64,000 nt of DNA from Kribbella sp. VKM Ac-2569 (GTDB taxonomy: Bacteria; Actinomycetota; Actinomycetes; Propionibacteriales; Kribbellaceae): the NCBI RefSeq assembly GCF_004216905.1, contig NZ_SGXJ01000001.1:2170001-2234000 (forward strand), in the 5' to 3' direction. Position numbers and translations under genes: made by a program. Positions within the stretch are counted from its first letter, which is position 1, and each line of letters opens with the position of its first letter. This document shows positions 25,423 to 34,672 of the stretch, in pieces. The notes under the pieces are model-generated. The model had not been told where the DNA came from, ran no database searches, and saw only the letters and a list, made by a program, of their open reading frames with translations.

Positions 25423-25890
25423 ATGCCAGAAACCACTCCTGGGATCGCGGCGCCCCGGTCCAGCTCCAGCGCCCGCAAGCTGAAGGGCGGCGGCCGGAAC
25501 CGTTCCGGGCAGACCAACTTCGAGCTGTACAGCTGGCTATTCATGCGGCTGTCCGGGCTCGCTCTCGTCATCCTGGTGCTCGGGCACCTGTTCGTGAACC
25601 TGATGCTCGGCGGCGGGATCACCGCGCTGGACTTCGGCTTCGTGGCCGGCAAGTGGGCCAACCCGCTGTGGCAGGTCTGGGACCTGCTGATGCTGTGGCT
25701 GGCGATGCTGCACGGCACCAACGGGCTGCGCACGATCATCAACGACTACGCCGAGAAGGACCAGACCCGGTTCTGGCTCAAGGCCTTGCTGATCACGGCC
25801 TCGATCGTGATCGTCGTACTGGGCACCCTGGTGATCTTCACGTTCGACCCCTGCCTCGACCCCAACAGCACGTTGTCGGTCTGCAAGTAA
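25423..25890 (+). CDS. sdhD: Succinate dehydrogenase hydrophobic membrane anchor
   Basis: 155-residue second anchor subunit. A hydrophilic Ser/Arg-rich N-terminus of about 30 residues is followed by three helices beginning FELYSWLFMRLSGLALVILVLGHLFVNL, with the conserved RLSG arginine/serine at the quinone site and HLFVNL carrying a heme-ligand-type His. HGTNGLRTIINDY is the typical loop before the last helix. It starts one base after the sdhC stop and is followed by sdhA after seven bases. Confidence 0.93.
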   Translation: MPETTPGIAAPRSSSSARKLKGGGRNRSGQTNFELYSWLFMRLSGLALVILVLGHLFVNLMLGGGITALDFGFVAGKWANPLWQVWDLLMLWLAMLHGTNGLRTIINDYAEKDQTRFWLKALLITASIVIVVLGTLVIFTFDPCLDPNSTLSVCK

Positions 25891-25897
25891 GGAAGTT

Positions 25898-27640
25898 ATG
25901 CAGCAGCATCAGTACGACGTCATCATCGTCGGCGCGGGCGGGGCCGGAATGCGGGCCGCCCTCGAGTCGAGCAAGCGGACCCGTACCGCCGTACTCACCA
26001 AGCTCTACCCGACCCGTTCGCACACCGGCGCCGCCCAGGGCGGTATGTGCGCCGCGCTGGCGAACGTCGAGGAGGACAACTGGGAGTGGCACACCTTCGA
26101 CACGGTCAAGGGCGGCGACTTCCTGGTCGACCAGGACGCGGCCGAGGTGATGTGCCGCGAGGCCGTCGACGCGGTCCTCGACCTGGAGAAGATGGGCCTG
26201 CCGTTCAACCGGACCGCCGAGGGCAAGATCGACCAGCGGTTCTTCGGCGGCCACACCCGCAACCACGGTGAGGCCGTCGTACGCCGGTCCTGCTTCGCGG
26301 CCGACCGTACCGGCCACATGATCCTGCAGACCCTGTACCAGCAGTGCATCAAGCAGAACGTCGAGTTCTTCAACGAGTACTACGTCCTCGACCTGCTGAT
26401 GACCGACGGCAAGGCGAGCGGCGTGGTCGCGTACGAGCTGGTCACCGGCGAGCTGCACGTGTTCTCCGCGAAGTCGGTGATCTTCGCGTCCGGCGGTTTC
26501 GGCAAGGTCTTCCGTACGACGTCCAACGCGCACACCCTGACCGGCGACGGGATGGGCATCGTGTGGCGCAAGGGCCTGCCGCTGGAGGACATGGAGTTCT
26601 TCCAGTTCCACCCGACCGGCCTGGCGGGTCTCGGCGTACTGCTGTCGGAGGCGGCCCGTGGTGAGGGCGGCATCCTGCGGAACAAGGACAACGAGCGCTT
26701 CATGGAGCGCTACGCGCCGACCGTGAAGGACCTGGCGCCGCGAGACATGGTCGCCCGCGCGATGGCGAACGAGGTCCGTGAGGGCCGCGGCTGCGGTCCG
26801 GACGGCGCGTACGTGATGCTCGACCTGACCCACCTGGAGCCCGCGCACATCGACGCGAAGCTGCCGGACATCACCGAGTTCGCCCGGACCTACCTGGGCG
26901 TGGAGCCGTACACCGAGCAGATCCCGGTGTTCCCGACCGCGCACTACGCGATGGGCGGCATCCCGACCAACATCAAGGGCGAGGCGCTGGCCAACAACGA
27001 GGACGTGATCCCGGGCCTGTACGCCGCCGGCGAGGTCGCGTGCGTCTCGGTGCACGGTGCGAACCGGCTGGGCACCAACTCGCTGCTCGACATCAACGTG
27101 TTCGGCCGCCGGGCCGGGATCGCCGCCGCGGAGTACGCCGCCACGGCCCAGTTCGAGGAGCTGCCGGCCGATCCGGAGGCGTACGTCGTCGAGCTCGTCG
27201 AGGGCCTGCGCACCTCGACCGGCGAGGAGCGGATCGCCGCGATCCGGGCCGACCTGCAGGCGACGATGGACCTGAACGCGCAGGTGTACCGCACCGAGGG
27301 CTCGCTGAAGCAGGCGCTCGTCGACATCGAGGCGCTGAAGCTCCGGTTCGCCAATGTCGGCGTCCAGGACAAGGGCAAGCGGTTCAACACCGACCTGCTG
27401 GAGGCCGTCGAGCTCGGGTTCCTGCTCGACCTGGCCGAGGTGCTGGTGGTGTCCGCGCTGGAGCGCAAGGAGTCCCGCGGCGGGCACTTCCGCGAGGACT
27501 ACGACAAGCGTGACGACGTCAACTTCATGCGGCACACGATGGCGTACCGCGAGGTCGATGCCGACGGCAACGAGACGATCCGGCTCGACTACAAGCCGGT
27601 CGTGCAGACCCGCTACAAGCCGATGGAGCGCAAGTACTGA
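25898..27640 (+). CDS. sdhA: Succinate dehydrogenase flavoprotein subunit
   Basis: 580-residue catalytic subunit oxidising succinate to fumarate. FAD-binding VGAGGAGMRAA (11-21); His42 in RSHTGAAQGGM is the expected covalent FAD ligand; later HPTGLAGLG, EAARGEGGILRN and GANRLGTNSLLDINVFG are substrate and flavin motifs. Length and spacing are standard. GGAAG precedes the ATG, and the stop overlaps the sdhB start (TGATGG). Acts on the cytoplasmic face of the membrane as part of the TCA cycle. Confidence 0.97.
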   Translation: MQQHQYDVIIVGAGGAGMRAALESSKRTRTAVLTKLYPTRSHTGAAQGGMCAALANVEEDNWEWHTFDTVKGGDFLVDQDAAEVMCREAVDAVLDLEKMGLPFNRTAEGKIDQRFFGGHTRNHGEAVVRRSCFAADRTGHMILQTLYQQCIKQNVEFFNEYYVLDLLMTDGKASGVVAYELVTGELHVFSAKSVIFASGGFGKVFRTTSNAHTLTGDGMGIVWRKGLPLEDMEFFQFHPTGLAGLGVLLSEAARGEGGILRNKDNERFMERYAPTVKDLAPRDMVARAMANEVREGRGCGPDGAYVMLDLTHLEPAHIDAKLPDITEFARTYLGVEPYTEQIPVFPTAHYAMGGIPTNIKGEALANNEDVIPGLYAAGEVACVSVHGANRLGTNSLLDINVFGRRAGIAAAEYAATAQFEELPADPEAYVVELVEGLRTSTGEERIAAIRADLQATMDLNAQVYRTEGSLKQALVDIEALKLRFANVGVQDKGKRFNTDLLEAVELGFLLDLAEVLVVSALERKESRGGHFREDYDKRDDVNFMRHTMAYREVDADGNETIRLDYKPVVQTRYKPMERKY

Positions 27641-28344
27641 TGGACGTCAAGGTCAAGATCCTCCGGTACAACCCCGAGGTCGTCGACGAGGCCGAGTGGA
27701 AGACGTACTCCGTCACGCTGCAGCCGACCGACCGGGTGCTGGACGCGCTGCACAAGGTCAAGTGGGAGCAGGACGGCACGCTGACGTTCCGGCGGTCCTG
27801 CGCGCACGGTGTCTGCGGCTCGGACGCGATGCGGATCAACGGCCGCAACCGGCTGGCCTGCAAGACCCTGATCAAGGACCTGAACCCGGAGAAGGAGATC
27901 ACCGTCGAGCCCATCAAGGGCCTGCCGGTGCTCAAGGACCTGGTCGTCGACATGGAGCCGTTCTTCGACGCGTACCGCGCGGTGATGCCGTTCCTGGTCA
28001 CCAGCGGCCACGAGCCCACCCGGGAGCGGATCCAGTCGCAGGCCGACCGGGACCGGTTCGACGACACCACGAAGTGCATCCTGTGCGCCGCCTGTACGAC
28101 GTCCTGCCCGGTGTTCTGGTCCGACGGGCAGTACTTCGGCCCGCAGGCGATCGTCGGCGCGCACCGGTTCATCTTCGACAGCCGCGACGAGGGCACCGAG
28201 CAGCGGCTGGAGATCCTGAACGACAAGGAAGGCGTCTGGCGCTGCCGGACCACCTTCAACTGCACCGACGCCTGCCCACGCGGCATCGAGGTCACCAAGG
28301 CGATCCAGGAAGTGAAGCGCGCACTCATCTTCCGTCGAGTGTGA
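27640..28344 (+). CDS. sdhB: Succinate dehydrogenase iron-sulfur subunit
   Basis: 234-residue electron-transfer subunit. [2Fe-2S]: Cys54, Cys59, Asp62 and Cys74 (SCAHGVCGSDAM...LAC; the Asp in place of a Cys is seen in other bacterial SdhB). [4Fe-4S]: Cys146, 149, 152 with Cys212. [3Fe-4S]: Cys156, 202, 208. It carries electrons from the flavin to menaquinone in the SdhCD anchor. Last gene of the operon. Confidence 0.97.
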   Translation: MDVKVKILRYNPEVVDEAEWKTYSVTLQPTDRVLDALHKVKWEQDGTLTFRRSCAHGVCGSDAMRINGRNRLACKTLIKDLNPEKEITVEPIKGLPVLKDLVVDMEPFFDAYRAVMPFLVTSGHEPTRERIQSQADRDRFDDTTKCILCAACTTSCPVFWSDGQYFGPQAIVGAHRFIFDSRDEGTEQRLEILNDKEGVWRCRTTFNCTDACPRGIEVTKAIQEVKRALIFRRV

Positions 28345-28363
28345 GCGTGCGCCTTCTTTCGCA

Positions 28364-28398
28364 TAAGATTCCACCGCCGACCTGACCCCCTTGCGGGG
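28364..28398 (+). promoter_or_regulatory. Possible promoter and small hairpin before the BNR protein
   Basis: TAAGAT (28364-28369) resembles a -10 box 47 bp before the next start. The short stem CCCC-TTGC-GGGG (28387-28398) follows. Either the sdh transcript ends here weakly or this is the leader of the next gene; the sequence does not decide. Confidence 0.3.
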
Positions 28399-28416
28399 AC
28401 ACCTGCGCCTTGGGGG

Positions 28417-29583
28417 GTGATTGTGGAGCCGCGCCTGCGCGAGTTGTCCGACCGCTACTACCGCCGCCTGGTGGAGCTGTTGGAGCGCTGTGGCCTACCC
28501 CGCAGCATGCCGCCGTTCCTCGTCCTCGGGGTGCTCGCGGCCACGACCTCCGTCGTACTCGCGGTGGTGCACCTGGCCTCCCACCGCCCGCAGACCGATC
28601 CGCCGATCGCCATCGAGCCGGCCGCCGCGGGGCGGTCCGGCAGCGCGGTGGTGAACTCCGAGCGCGCCCAGGTGCTGTCGATCACGATGGTCACCCGGAA
28701 CCGCTGGGCGGCCGGCTGGTCCGACTGCACCAGCGGCCCGAACTGCAAGTTCGCCGCGGTGATCGACCGCGACGGCGCCCGCGCCACCGCCCCCGAGTGG
28801 CCGGTCCCGTACGCGACCCTGCAGGCCGGCAAGGAGGCGATCGCGGTCGCCCCGCCGCTCGAGGGCACGCTGACCGGTGACGCGACGATGATGTTCCGGC
28901 TGACGTACGACGGCCCGGTGCTCACCAAGCTCCAGTACCGGCTGCCGACCTCGACGTTCCAGAAGAACGAGATCCTCACCGACCGGATCGTGCCGGGCTC
29001 GATCGTCGTGGTGAACCCGGAGGAGTCGACGGTCCGGATGCTCAGGACCCGCGGCACCCGGTCCCCGGTCTGCGACGAGTCCGGCCGCTGCTGGATGCTG
29101 ACCGGGATCGGCCGCACCGACATCGTCTGGACCGACGACGGCGGCCGCACCTGGGGCTCGCGCTCACTCGACAGCCACAACCAGCTCGGCCGGCTCGCGA
29201 TCAGCCCCGACGGCCGCACGCTGCTGTCTACCGCGGTCACCATCGGCGCCGCCGGCCAGACCGTCTCGAAGATGCAGATCTCGACCGACCGCGGCGCGAA
29301 CTGGACGATTGTCGCGAACCCACCGAAGAGCCTGGCCGTCGCGCCGCTCGCCTTCGACGACGGCACCGCGCTCATCCTCGGCGGCCGCCCCGGCGACCGC
29401 CCGCGCCTGTACCGCGTCCGCGACGGCGCCGCCAAACTGGACCGCGGCTACCCCGGCGACCTGGCCGACCTCTCCGGCAACGCACAACTCATGTACGGCT
29501 CCGAGGTCCCGAAACGCCGCACCACCGAGGTAGTCCTCAGCACCGACCAAGGCGCCACCTGGACCAAATTCGCCCCTCGCTAG
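28417..29583 (+). CDS. Membrane-anchored BNR/Asp-box beta-propeller-like protein
   Basis: 388 residues: a cytoplasmic basic N-terminus, one transmembrane helix (about 32-53, PPFLVLGVLAATTSVVLAVVHL) and an extracytoplasmic domain. Three Asp-box motifs are visible, DDGGRTW, TDRGANW and TDQGATW, spaced like blades of a sialidase-type propeller. There is no set of sialidase arginines, so it is probably a binding or structural propeller rather than a glycosidase. GTG start (a second GTG two codons on is possible). It follows sdhB in the same direction but is functionally unrelated as far as I can see. Confidence 0.82.
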   Translation: MIVEPRLRELSDRYYRRLVELLERCGLPRSMPPFLVLGVLAATTSVVLAVVHLASHRPQTDPPIAIEPAAAGRSGSAVVNSERAQVLSITMVTRNRWAAGWSDCTSGPNCKFAAVIDRDGARATAPEWPVPYATLQAGKEAIAVAPPLEGTLTGDATMMFRLTYDGPVLTKLQYRLPTSTFQKNEILTDRIVPGSIVVVNPEESTVRMLRTRGTRSPVCDESGRCWMLTGIGRTDIVWTDDGGRTWGSRSLDSHNQLGRLAISPDGRTLLSTAVTIGAAGQTVSKMQISTDRGANWTIVANPPKSLAVAPLAFDDGTALILGGRPGDRPRLYRVRDGAAKLDRGYPGDLADLSGNAQLMYGSEVPKRRTTEVVLSTDQGATWTKFAPR

Positions 29584-30008
29584 TGGTGCTTGGTGGCGCC
29601 CTTGAGGGTTTTGTCGACGGCGTTCTTCGGGCCGTAGAAGGCGATGCCGACCAGGTCGAGTTCGGCGGTGCGGACGGCCTTCACGGCGGCGCGGTTGTCG
29701 TGGTCGTTGCCAGTGGCGAACAGGTCCTGGGTGAAGACCGAGTGCTCGATCTCCCGGCTCAGCGCGCGTTCATGGGCGGTCGTCATGAACTCCTTCGAGC
29801 CCTCGAACACCATCACCGGCTGCCTGAACATCGGCAGGTAGCGCACGTCGTCCGCGTCCTCGTACGGCTCGCCGACCACCTCAGGATGCGTCCCAGCGAT
29901 CCCACTGACCAGAAACGCGGTCACATTCAACCGCTGCCAAACAGCCAGGTCGTCCCGCAACAACACAGCAATCTTCGTATCGAACTTTTCCACAACCCCA
30001 ATGCTCAC
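29580..30008 (-). CDS. DUF2000-family protein
   Basis: 142-residue soluble protein of the DUF2000 family: KIAVLLRDDLAVWQRLNVTAFLVSGI at the start, PVMVFEGSKEFMTTAHERAL in the middle, and TGNDHDNRAAVKAV...LVGIAFYGPKNAVDKTLKG at the end are the conserved blocks. It resembles peptidyl-tRNA hydrolase-like small alpha/beta proteins, but no reaction is established. GTG start. The gene lies 39 bp after the D-aminopeptidase on the same strand, so the two may be co-transcribed. It overlaps the convergent BNR gene stop by four bases. Confidence 0.8.
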   Translation of the reverse strand: MSIGVVEKFDTKIAVLLRDDLAVWQRLNVTAFLVSGIAGTHPEVVGEPYEDADDVRYLPMFRQPVMVFEGSKEFMTTAHERALSREIEHSVFTQDLFATGNDHDNRAAVKAVRTAELDLVGIAFYGPKNAVDKTLKGATKHH

Positions 30009-30047
30009 GCCCAGGATCGCCAGCGGTCTTGTACGTTCTTAACCGGC

Positions 30048-30875
30048 TCAGCAGTACGGCGGGTTTGAGGTGACTGCTGTGCAGACTCGGAGGAACAGGT
30101 TGAACATTCGGTAGAGCTGGAGCATGTCGGCGTCGAGGGTCACGGTGCGGTCGTCGCGGCGGGTTACGCCGGGGATCGCGGTGAGGTGGGACGCGACGGA
30201 GGCGGACTGCCAGCGGACGGCGAGGGTTCGCGGGCCGGCTGGGGCGTCCGGTTTGGAGAGGGTGCGCAGCGCCTCAGAGGTTGTCGCTTCGATCGCCTCG
30301 CGGGCCTCCGCGACCGGGACGAGTTGCGCGGCGAAGCGGTCCTTGGCGAACTTGACCGGTACGGTCGCGACCGCGGGATCCCAGGCCTTCATCTCGTCGC
30401 AGGCGGTGTCGTCCCCGGTCAGGAGCGCGAGCGGTACGCCGTACGCCGCGGAGGCCGCGTGGAACAGGCCGATCTCGCCGGTGAGCTGCTCGTCCAGCCA
30501 GATGTCTTCGATCTCGTGGCCCATGAAGCTGTGGCTCAGGACGCCGAGCACGCCGGCGCGGGCGTGGTACCCGACGCAGAGTACGGCGTCGTACTCCGGG
30601 GTCAGGCCCTCCATCATGCCCATCGGCTTCGGGCGGCCCTTGATCAGGCCGGCGCGCGGGTCGAGGAGGTCGGGCAGCAGGTTGCGCATCGGGCCGTGGG
30701 CGTCGTTCACCAGGACCTCGGTCGCGCCGGCGGCGTACGCACCGCGGACGGCGGCGTTCACGTCCTCGGTCATCAGCACCCGGCCGCGCTCGTAGTCCCG
30801 TCCCGGCGGCTGCACGTCCTCCGCGTCGACGAGCCCGGTGACGCCTTCCATATCCGCACTCACGTAGACCTTCAC
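30048..30875 (-). CDS. M55-family D-aminopeptidase (DppA-like)
   Basis: 275-residue zinc aminopeptidase of the DppA family, which in Bacillus cleaves D-Ala-D-Ala-type dipeptides. The N-terminal KVYVSADMEGVTGLV provides the Asp/Glu metal ligands, followed by NDAHGPMRNL, GYHARAG and SHSFMG, all conserved. Possible roles are peptidoglycan D-amino acid recycling or nutrition. Start: the GTG before KVYVSADMEG, since homologues begin there; no ribosome site precedes it, and the divergent regulator starts 23 bp away, which suggests a leaderless message. The open frame extending to 31370 is a shadow of the regulator gene. Confidence 0.9.
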   Translation of the reverse strand: MKVYVSADMEGVTGLVDAEDVQPPGRDYERGRVLMTEDVNAAVRGAYAAGATEVLVNDAHGPMRNLLPDLLDPRAGLIKGRPKPMGMMEGLTPEYDAVLCVGYHARAGVLGVLSHSFMGHEIEDIWLDEQLTGEIGLFHAASAAYGVPLALLTGDDTACDEMKAWDPAVATVPVKFAKDRFAAQLVPVAEAREAIEATTSEALRTLSKPDAPAGPRTLAVRWQSASVASHLTAIPGVTRRDDRTVTLDADMLQLYRMFNLFLRVCTAVTSNPPYC

Positions 30876-30882
30876 ACGCAGC

Positions 30883-30892
30883 AGCGTATGTT
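30883..30892. promoter_or_regulatory. Overlapping divergent -10 boxes for leaderless transcripts
   Basis: Minus strand TACGCT (30888-30883) is seven bases before the D-aminopeptidase GTG; plus strand TATGTT (30887-30892) is six bases before the AraC-type ATG. Both fit TAnnnT at leaderless spacing, and the two boxes share two base pairs, so polymerase could occupy only one at a time. Confidence 0.5.
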
Positions 30893-30898
30893 CTAACC

Positions 30899-31693
30899 AT
30901 GAGCAGCGGCGCCACGGTACGGGCGTGGCGGCCTCGGCTGACCGGGGTCGTCGAGGTGCTGCATGCGCACTTCCCGTCGCACGCGTACCCGAGCCACACG
31001 CACGACGCGTGGACGGTGCTGATCGTCGACGAGGGCGCGGTCCGCTACGACCTGGACCGCCACGAGCACGGGCTCGCGCAGGCGCAGGTCTCGCTCCTCC
31101 CGCCGCATGTCCCCCACGACGGCCGCTCGGTGCTGCCGCAGGGCTTCCGCAAGCGGGTCCTCTACCTCGAACCCGACCGGCTCGGCGGCACGAACCTGAT
31201 CGGCGCGGCGGTCGACCAGCCCGAGTACGTCGACCCGCTGCTGCGGCACCGGATCCACCAGCTGCACGGCGTACTGGAAGACGGTGTGGAGGACCTGGAG
31301 GCCCAGAGCCGGCTGACGCTGATCGAGGAGCGTCTCGGGCAGCACCTGCGGCGGCAGGTGATCGATCCACCGGACCGGTCGGACGCGGGCGTGGCCGCGC
31401 AGTTGCGCGATCTGCTCGACGCGCATGTGCCTGACGGGATCACGCTGGAGGATGCGTCGAAGCTGGTCCATGCGCATCCGGCACATCTGGTACGGGCGTT
31501 CAGCCGGGAGTACGGGATGCCGCCACACCGGTACCTGACCGGTCGGCGCGTCGATCTGGCCCGCCGGTACCTGCTCGACGGGCATCCGGCCGCGCAGGTG
31601 GCGACGCTGGCCGGGTTCTACGACCAGTCGCACCTCAACCGGCACTTCCGGAAACTGCTCGGGGTCACACCGGCGAGTTTTGTGTGGCCTTAG
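30899..31693 (+). CDS. AraC-family transcriptional regulator
   Basis: 264-residue regulator. An N-terminal AraC cupin sensor domain (HAYPSHTHDAWTVLIVDEGAVRYDLD, LLPPHVPHDGR) and a C-terminal double helix-turn-helix: ITLEDASKLVHAHPAHLVRAFSREYGMPPHRYL and YLLDGHPAAQVATLAGFYDQSHLNRHFRKLLGVTPASF, the classic AraC signature. No ribosome site precedes the ATG. Divergent from the M55 peptidase, which is the most likely target. The 3' end overlaps the convergent small membrane-protein gene by 29 bp. Confidence 0.92.
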   Translation: MSSGATVRAWRPRLTGVVEVLHAHFPSHAYPSHTHDAWTVLIVDEGAVRYDLDRHEHGLAQAQVSLLPPHVPHDGRSVLPQGFRKRVLYLEPDRLGGTNLIGAAVDQPEYVDPLLRHRIHQLHGVLEDGVEDLEAQSRLTLIEERLGQHLRRQVIDPPDRSDAGVAAQLRDLLDAHVPDGITLEDASKLVHAHPAHLVRAFSREYGMPPHRYLTGRRVDLARRYLLDGHPAAQVATLAGFYDQSHLNRHFRKLLGVTPASFVWP

Positions 31694-31895
31694 ACGCCTT
31701 GTACGCGCGGACTCCCCAGGTGCCGAGCAGCGCCGCGATCAGCAGGTTCACGATGATCAGGACGGTGTGCGCGACGTAGTACCCGGTCGGGCGGTCCTCG
31801 GTGTCCACGAGCGCCTTGATGAAGCGCAGGTAGGTGATGACGTTCCACGCGGCGATGGCCAGCAGGACGAGTGCGTGCTTCCGTTCGAGCTTCAC
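31665..31895 (-). CDS. SCO4848-like small membrane protein
   Basis: 76 residues with two transmembrane helices (about 8-24 and 40-62) and a basic C-terminus. The pattern MKLERKHALVLLAIAAWNVITYLRFIK ... TGYYVAHTVLIIVNLLIAALLGTWGVR matches the actinobacterial SCO4848 family. Function unknown. It begins 20 bp after the LuxR-family regulator stop and may share its transcript. Confidence 0.75.
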   Translation of the reverse strand: MKLERKHALVLLAIAAWNVITYLRFIKALVDTEDRPTGYYVAHTVLIIVNLLIAALLGTWGVRAYKASKATQNSPV

Positions 31896-31915
31896 TCAGC
31901 CATTCTGACCCAGGC

Positions 31916-34672
31916 TCAAGAATTGGGCCGGTCGACCATGCGGAGCAGCTGGGTCCGGTTGGCCACTCCGAAGCGCCGGTACAGGCGGGTCAGCTGCGAC
32001 TCCACGGCCTTCACCGACAGGTACAACGCCGCGGCGATCTCGCGGTTGGTAGAGCCGTCGCGGACCATCGAGACGATCTGCTGCTCGTTGTCGGTCAGCT
32101 CCGACGGCTGCCGGCTCCGGCTCGGTACGTCGAGGCGCGCGAGCTCCATCTCCGCGACCTCGCGCCAGGCGGGCGCGCCGTACGCCTCGAACTGCTCGAT
32201 CGCGTCCAGGAACGCGGTCCGCGCGACCGACCGGCGACGGGCCTGCCGGGCGATCCGGCCGCGGGTCAGCTCGCAGCGCGCGAGATCGAGCGGGTAGACC
32301 CGGTCCCCCGCCGTACTGACCGTCTTCTCCAGCAGCTCCAGGGCGGCGGCCGGGTCGCCCTGCTTGGCGACCAGCAGCGCCTCGGCGCGATCCAGGCCGA
32401 GCTTCACCACGCGCCGGTCCAGGTTCTCGGCGCGGGCGCGGATCTCGGCGATCAAGGCCGCTGCGTCGTCCAGCCGGCCGGCCGCGACCAAGGCCTCGGC
32501 GTAGTCCGCGTGCCACGGAATCACGGCCGGGTCGTACGGCATCGCGGCCTCGCCCGACCCCGCGATCGCGTCGAACGCCTCGACAGCCCGCTGCGGATCA
32601 CCGGTCAGTACGCCGATCAGCCCTAGGCTGACCAGCGCCGGGCCGGTCCATTCGTCGTTCCCGACCAGGTGGACCGCGTCGAGCGCGGCCTCGGCGAGCT
32701 GCCGGCCCATGGCCGCCGAACCGCCGACCCACTCCGCGCGACTGGCGATGACCATGCCGACCTCGGCCTCGTCACCGATGTCCTGCATCAACTGGTAGCA
32801 CTCGTGCCCGGCGGCCAGCGCGTCGGCGCCGCGGCCGCTGCGCTCGTAGATCGCCGTCGCGGAGATCAGTACGGACGCCAGCCAGCGCATCGCGCCGTGG
32901 TCGCGGACCTCGTCGGCCAACGCGGTGATCGCGGTGATCGCCTCGTTGGTCCGGCCGCGGAACAGCTCGCGCATCGCAGCCATCTGGCGGGCGTTCACCA
33001 CGGTCCTGGTGAGCGGCAGGCCCTTGGCCAGCTCGGCCGCCTGCTCCAGCACGGCGTCCGAGGTCTCCTCGGCGTCGCGGGCCATCAGCACCGAACTCGA
33101 CGCGCTCAGGGCGTCGACGATCGCCTCGGTGTCGCCGGCCTCACGCGCCAGCGCCTCGGCGATCCGCGCATCCTCCTGCGCGTCGTCCAAGCTGCGATCG
33201 AAGTAGTGGCTGTGGCTGCGCTCGATCCGCACCCGCGCCTCGAACCGCTTGTTGCCTTCGGCCGCGGCGAACGCCTCCGCGAGCAACTCGACCCGGCGAT
33301 CCCGCTCCGGCCAGACCGCGTCGGCACACAGCAGCAGCGCGGGCACCCTGGTCTCAGGCGTCGTCGCTGCCTGTACGGCGAGTCGCGCCATGTCGGCCGA
33401 CTCCGCCAGGTGTCCAGCGGCCGCGGCGTCGTCGGCGGCCCTGGTGAGGCGGCGGGCGCGTTCGTCCGGCTGGGTGCTCGGTGTCCGGTCCGCGCTCAGC
33501 CGCCACAGGTTCGCCGCAGCGCCAGGAGCTCCACGGCCGGCGGCCACCGTGGCGGCCTCCTCGATCGTCGCGGCCAGCTCCGGATCAGCCTCCTGGGTGG
33601 CGAGGGCCCGGTGGGTCGCGTTCTCGACCGGTTCGTCGACCACGGCGGCGAGTTTGGCGTGGGCCTGACGACGGGCGGCCGACGTGGCTTCGGCGTACAC
33701 AAACTCCCTCAGCAGGGGGTGCGTGAAGCGGAGCCGTTCGGCGGAGACGTCGATCAGGCCGAGGGTCTCCGCCTCGGCGAGGTCGACGTCGATCGGGCGG
33801 TCGAGGGAGCGGGCGAGCTGCGTGGTGGTCGGGCGCGGCGAGGACGCGGCGTGCAGGAGCAGCTCGTGGGTCTCGGTGGACAGGTCGCCGAGACGCTCGC
33901 CGAGCAGGGTCTTGAGGCGGCTCGAGACCGGGAGCGGGTCATTGGGCGAGACGCTCTTCGGATGCCGCAGTACGGCGCGACCGAGCTCGAGGGCCATGAA
34001 CGGGTTGCCGGCACTCGCGGTGAAGATGCGGCGCGCCGTACGGACCGGGAGCGGGCTGGACAGGCGCTGCCGGAGCAGGCCGAGTACGTCGGGCTCCGTG
34101 AGCGGCGGGACCTCGAGCTGCAGGACGGGCTCGGGGCAGGCGTCGGCCATCACCGGCAGATCGCCGTCGGCTACCTGCTCGGTGGCGAGCAGGTGCACGC
34201 CCTCGGAGAGCCGACGGGCGCAGAACGTGAGCACCTCGAGGCTGGACGGATCCACCCATTGGATGTCGTCGACAACGATCAGCACCGGCCCGGTCGTGGC
34301 GAGGCGGCGGAGGACGTGCAGTACGGCGAGGCGCACAGCCAGCTCGTCACGCACCGTATCCGGGGCGCTCGCCTTCAGCAGCGCGACCTCGAGCGGCTGC
34401 CGGAGGTGGTCCGGCAGCACCTGCCAGGCGAATTCGAGCTGGTTGGAGAGCAGATCGAGGAGCGTGACGTACGGCAGGCCGGCCTCGGAGTTGGACGGGG
34501 CCGCGCTGAGGATCCGGCAGCCCTTCCGGCCACGCTCCGCGACGAGCGCCCGGCCGAGAGCCGACTTGCCGATGCCGGTCGGGCCGTAGAGCAGCACGCT
34601 GCCGCTGGTCTCGAGCTGCTTGGTTGCACGCTCGACCAGTCCGGCACGCCCGACCAGCTCGTCGTCAGTCAT
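31916..34672 (-). CDS. LAL-type LuxR-family transcriptional regulator with AAA/NACHT-like ATPase
   Basis: 918-residue large ATP-binding regulator of the LuxR family. Walker A GPTGIGKS (30-37), Walker B VLIVVDDIQWVD (about 127-138), a long alpha-helical TPR-like middle (residues ~400-840), and a C-terminal LuxR helix-turn-helix: LTDNEQQIVSMVRDGSTNREIAAALYLSVKAVESQLTRLYRRFGV. Such proteins (MalT-like) sense a small molecule or inhibitor and activate a pathway. Start: ATG with GAGGAG upstream, fourteen codons inside the longer frame. No neighbouring target is obvious. Confidence 0.92.
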   Translation of the reverse strand: MTDDELVGRAGLVERATKQLETSGSVLLYGPTGIGKSALGRALVAERGRKGCRILSAAPSNSEAGLPYVTLLDLLSNQLEFAWQVLPDHLRQPLEVALLKASAPDTVRDELAVRLAVLHVLRRLATTGPVLIVVDDIQWVDPSSLEVLTFCARRLSEGVHLLATEQVADGDLPVMADACPEPVLQLEVPPLTEPDVLGLLRQRLSSPLPVRTARRIFTASAGNPFMALELGRAVLRHPKSVSPNDPLPVSSRLKTLLGERLGDLSTETHELLLHAASSPRPTTTQLARSLDRPIDVDLAEAETLGLIDVSAERLRFTHPLLREFVYAEATSAARRQAHAKLAAVVDEPVENATHRALATQEADPELAATIEEAATVAAGRGAPGAAANLWRLSADRTPSTQPDERARRLTRAADDAAAAGHLAESADMARLAVQAATTPETRVPALLLCADAVWPERDRRVELLAEAFAAAEGNKRFEARVRIERSHSHYFDRSLDDAQEDARIAEALAREAGDTEAIVDALSASSSVLMARDAEETSDAVLEQAAELAKGLPLTRTVVNARQMAAMRELFRGRTNEAITAITALADEVRDHGAMRWLASVLISATAIYERSGRGADALAAGHECYQLMQDIGDEAEVGMVIASRAEWVGGSAAMGRQLAEAALDAVHLVGNDEWTGPALVSLGLIGVLTGDPQRAVEAFDAIAGSGEAAMPYDPAVIPWHADYAEALVAAGRLDDAAALIAEIRARAENLDRRVVKLGLDRAEALLVAKQGDPAAALELLEKTVSTAGDRVYPLDLARCELTRGRIARQARRRSVARTAFLDAIEQFEAYGAPAWREVAEMELARLDVPSRSRQPSELTDNEQQIVSMVRDGSTNREIAAALYLSVKAVESQLTRLYRRFGVANRTQLLRMVDRPNS

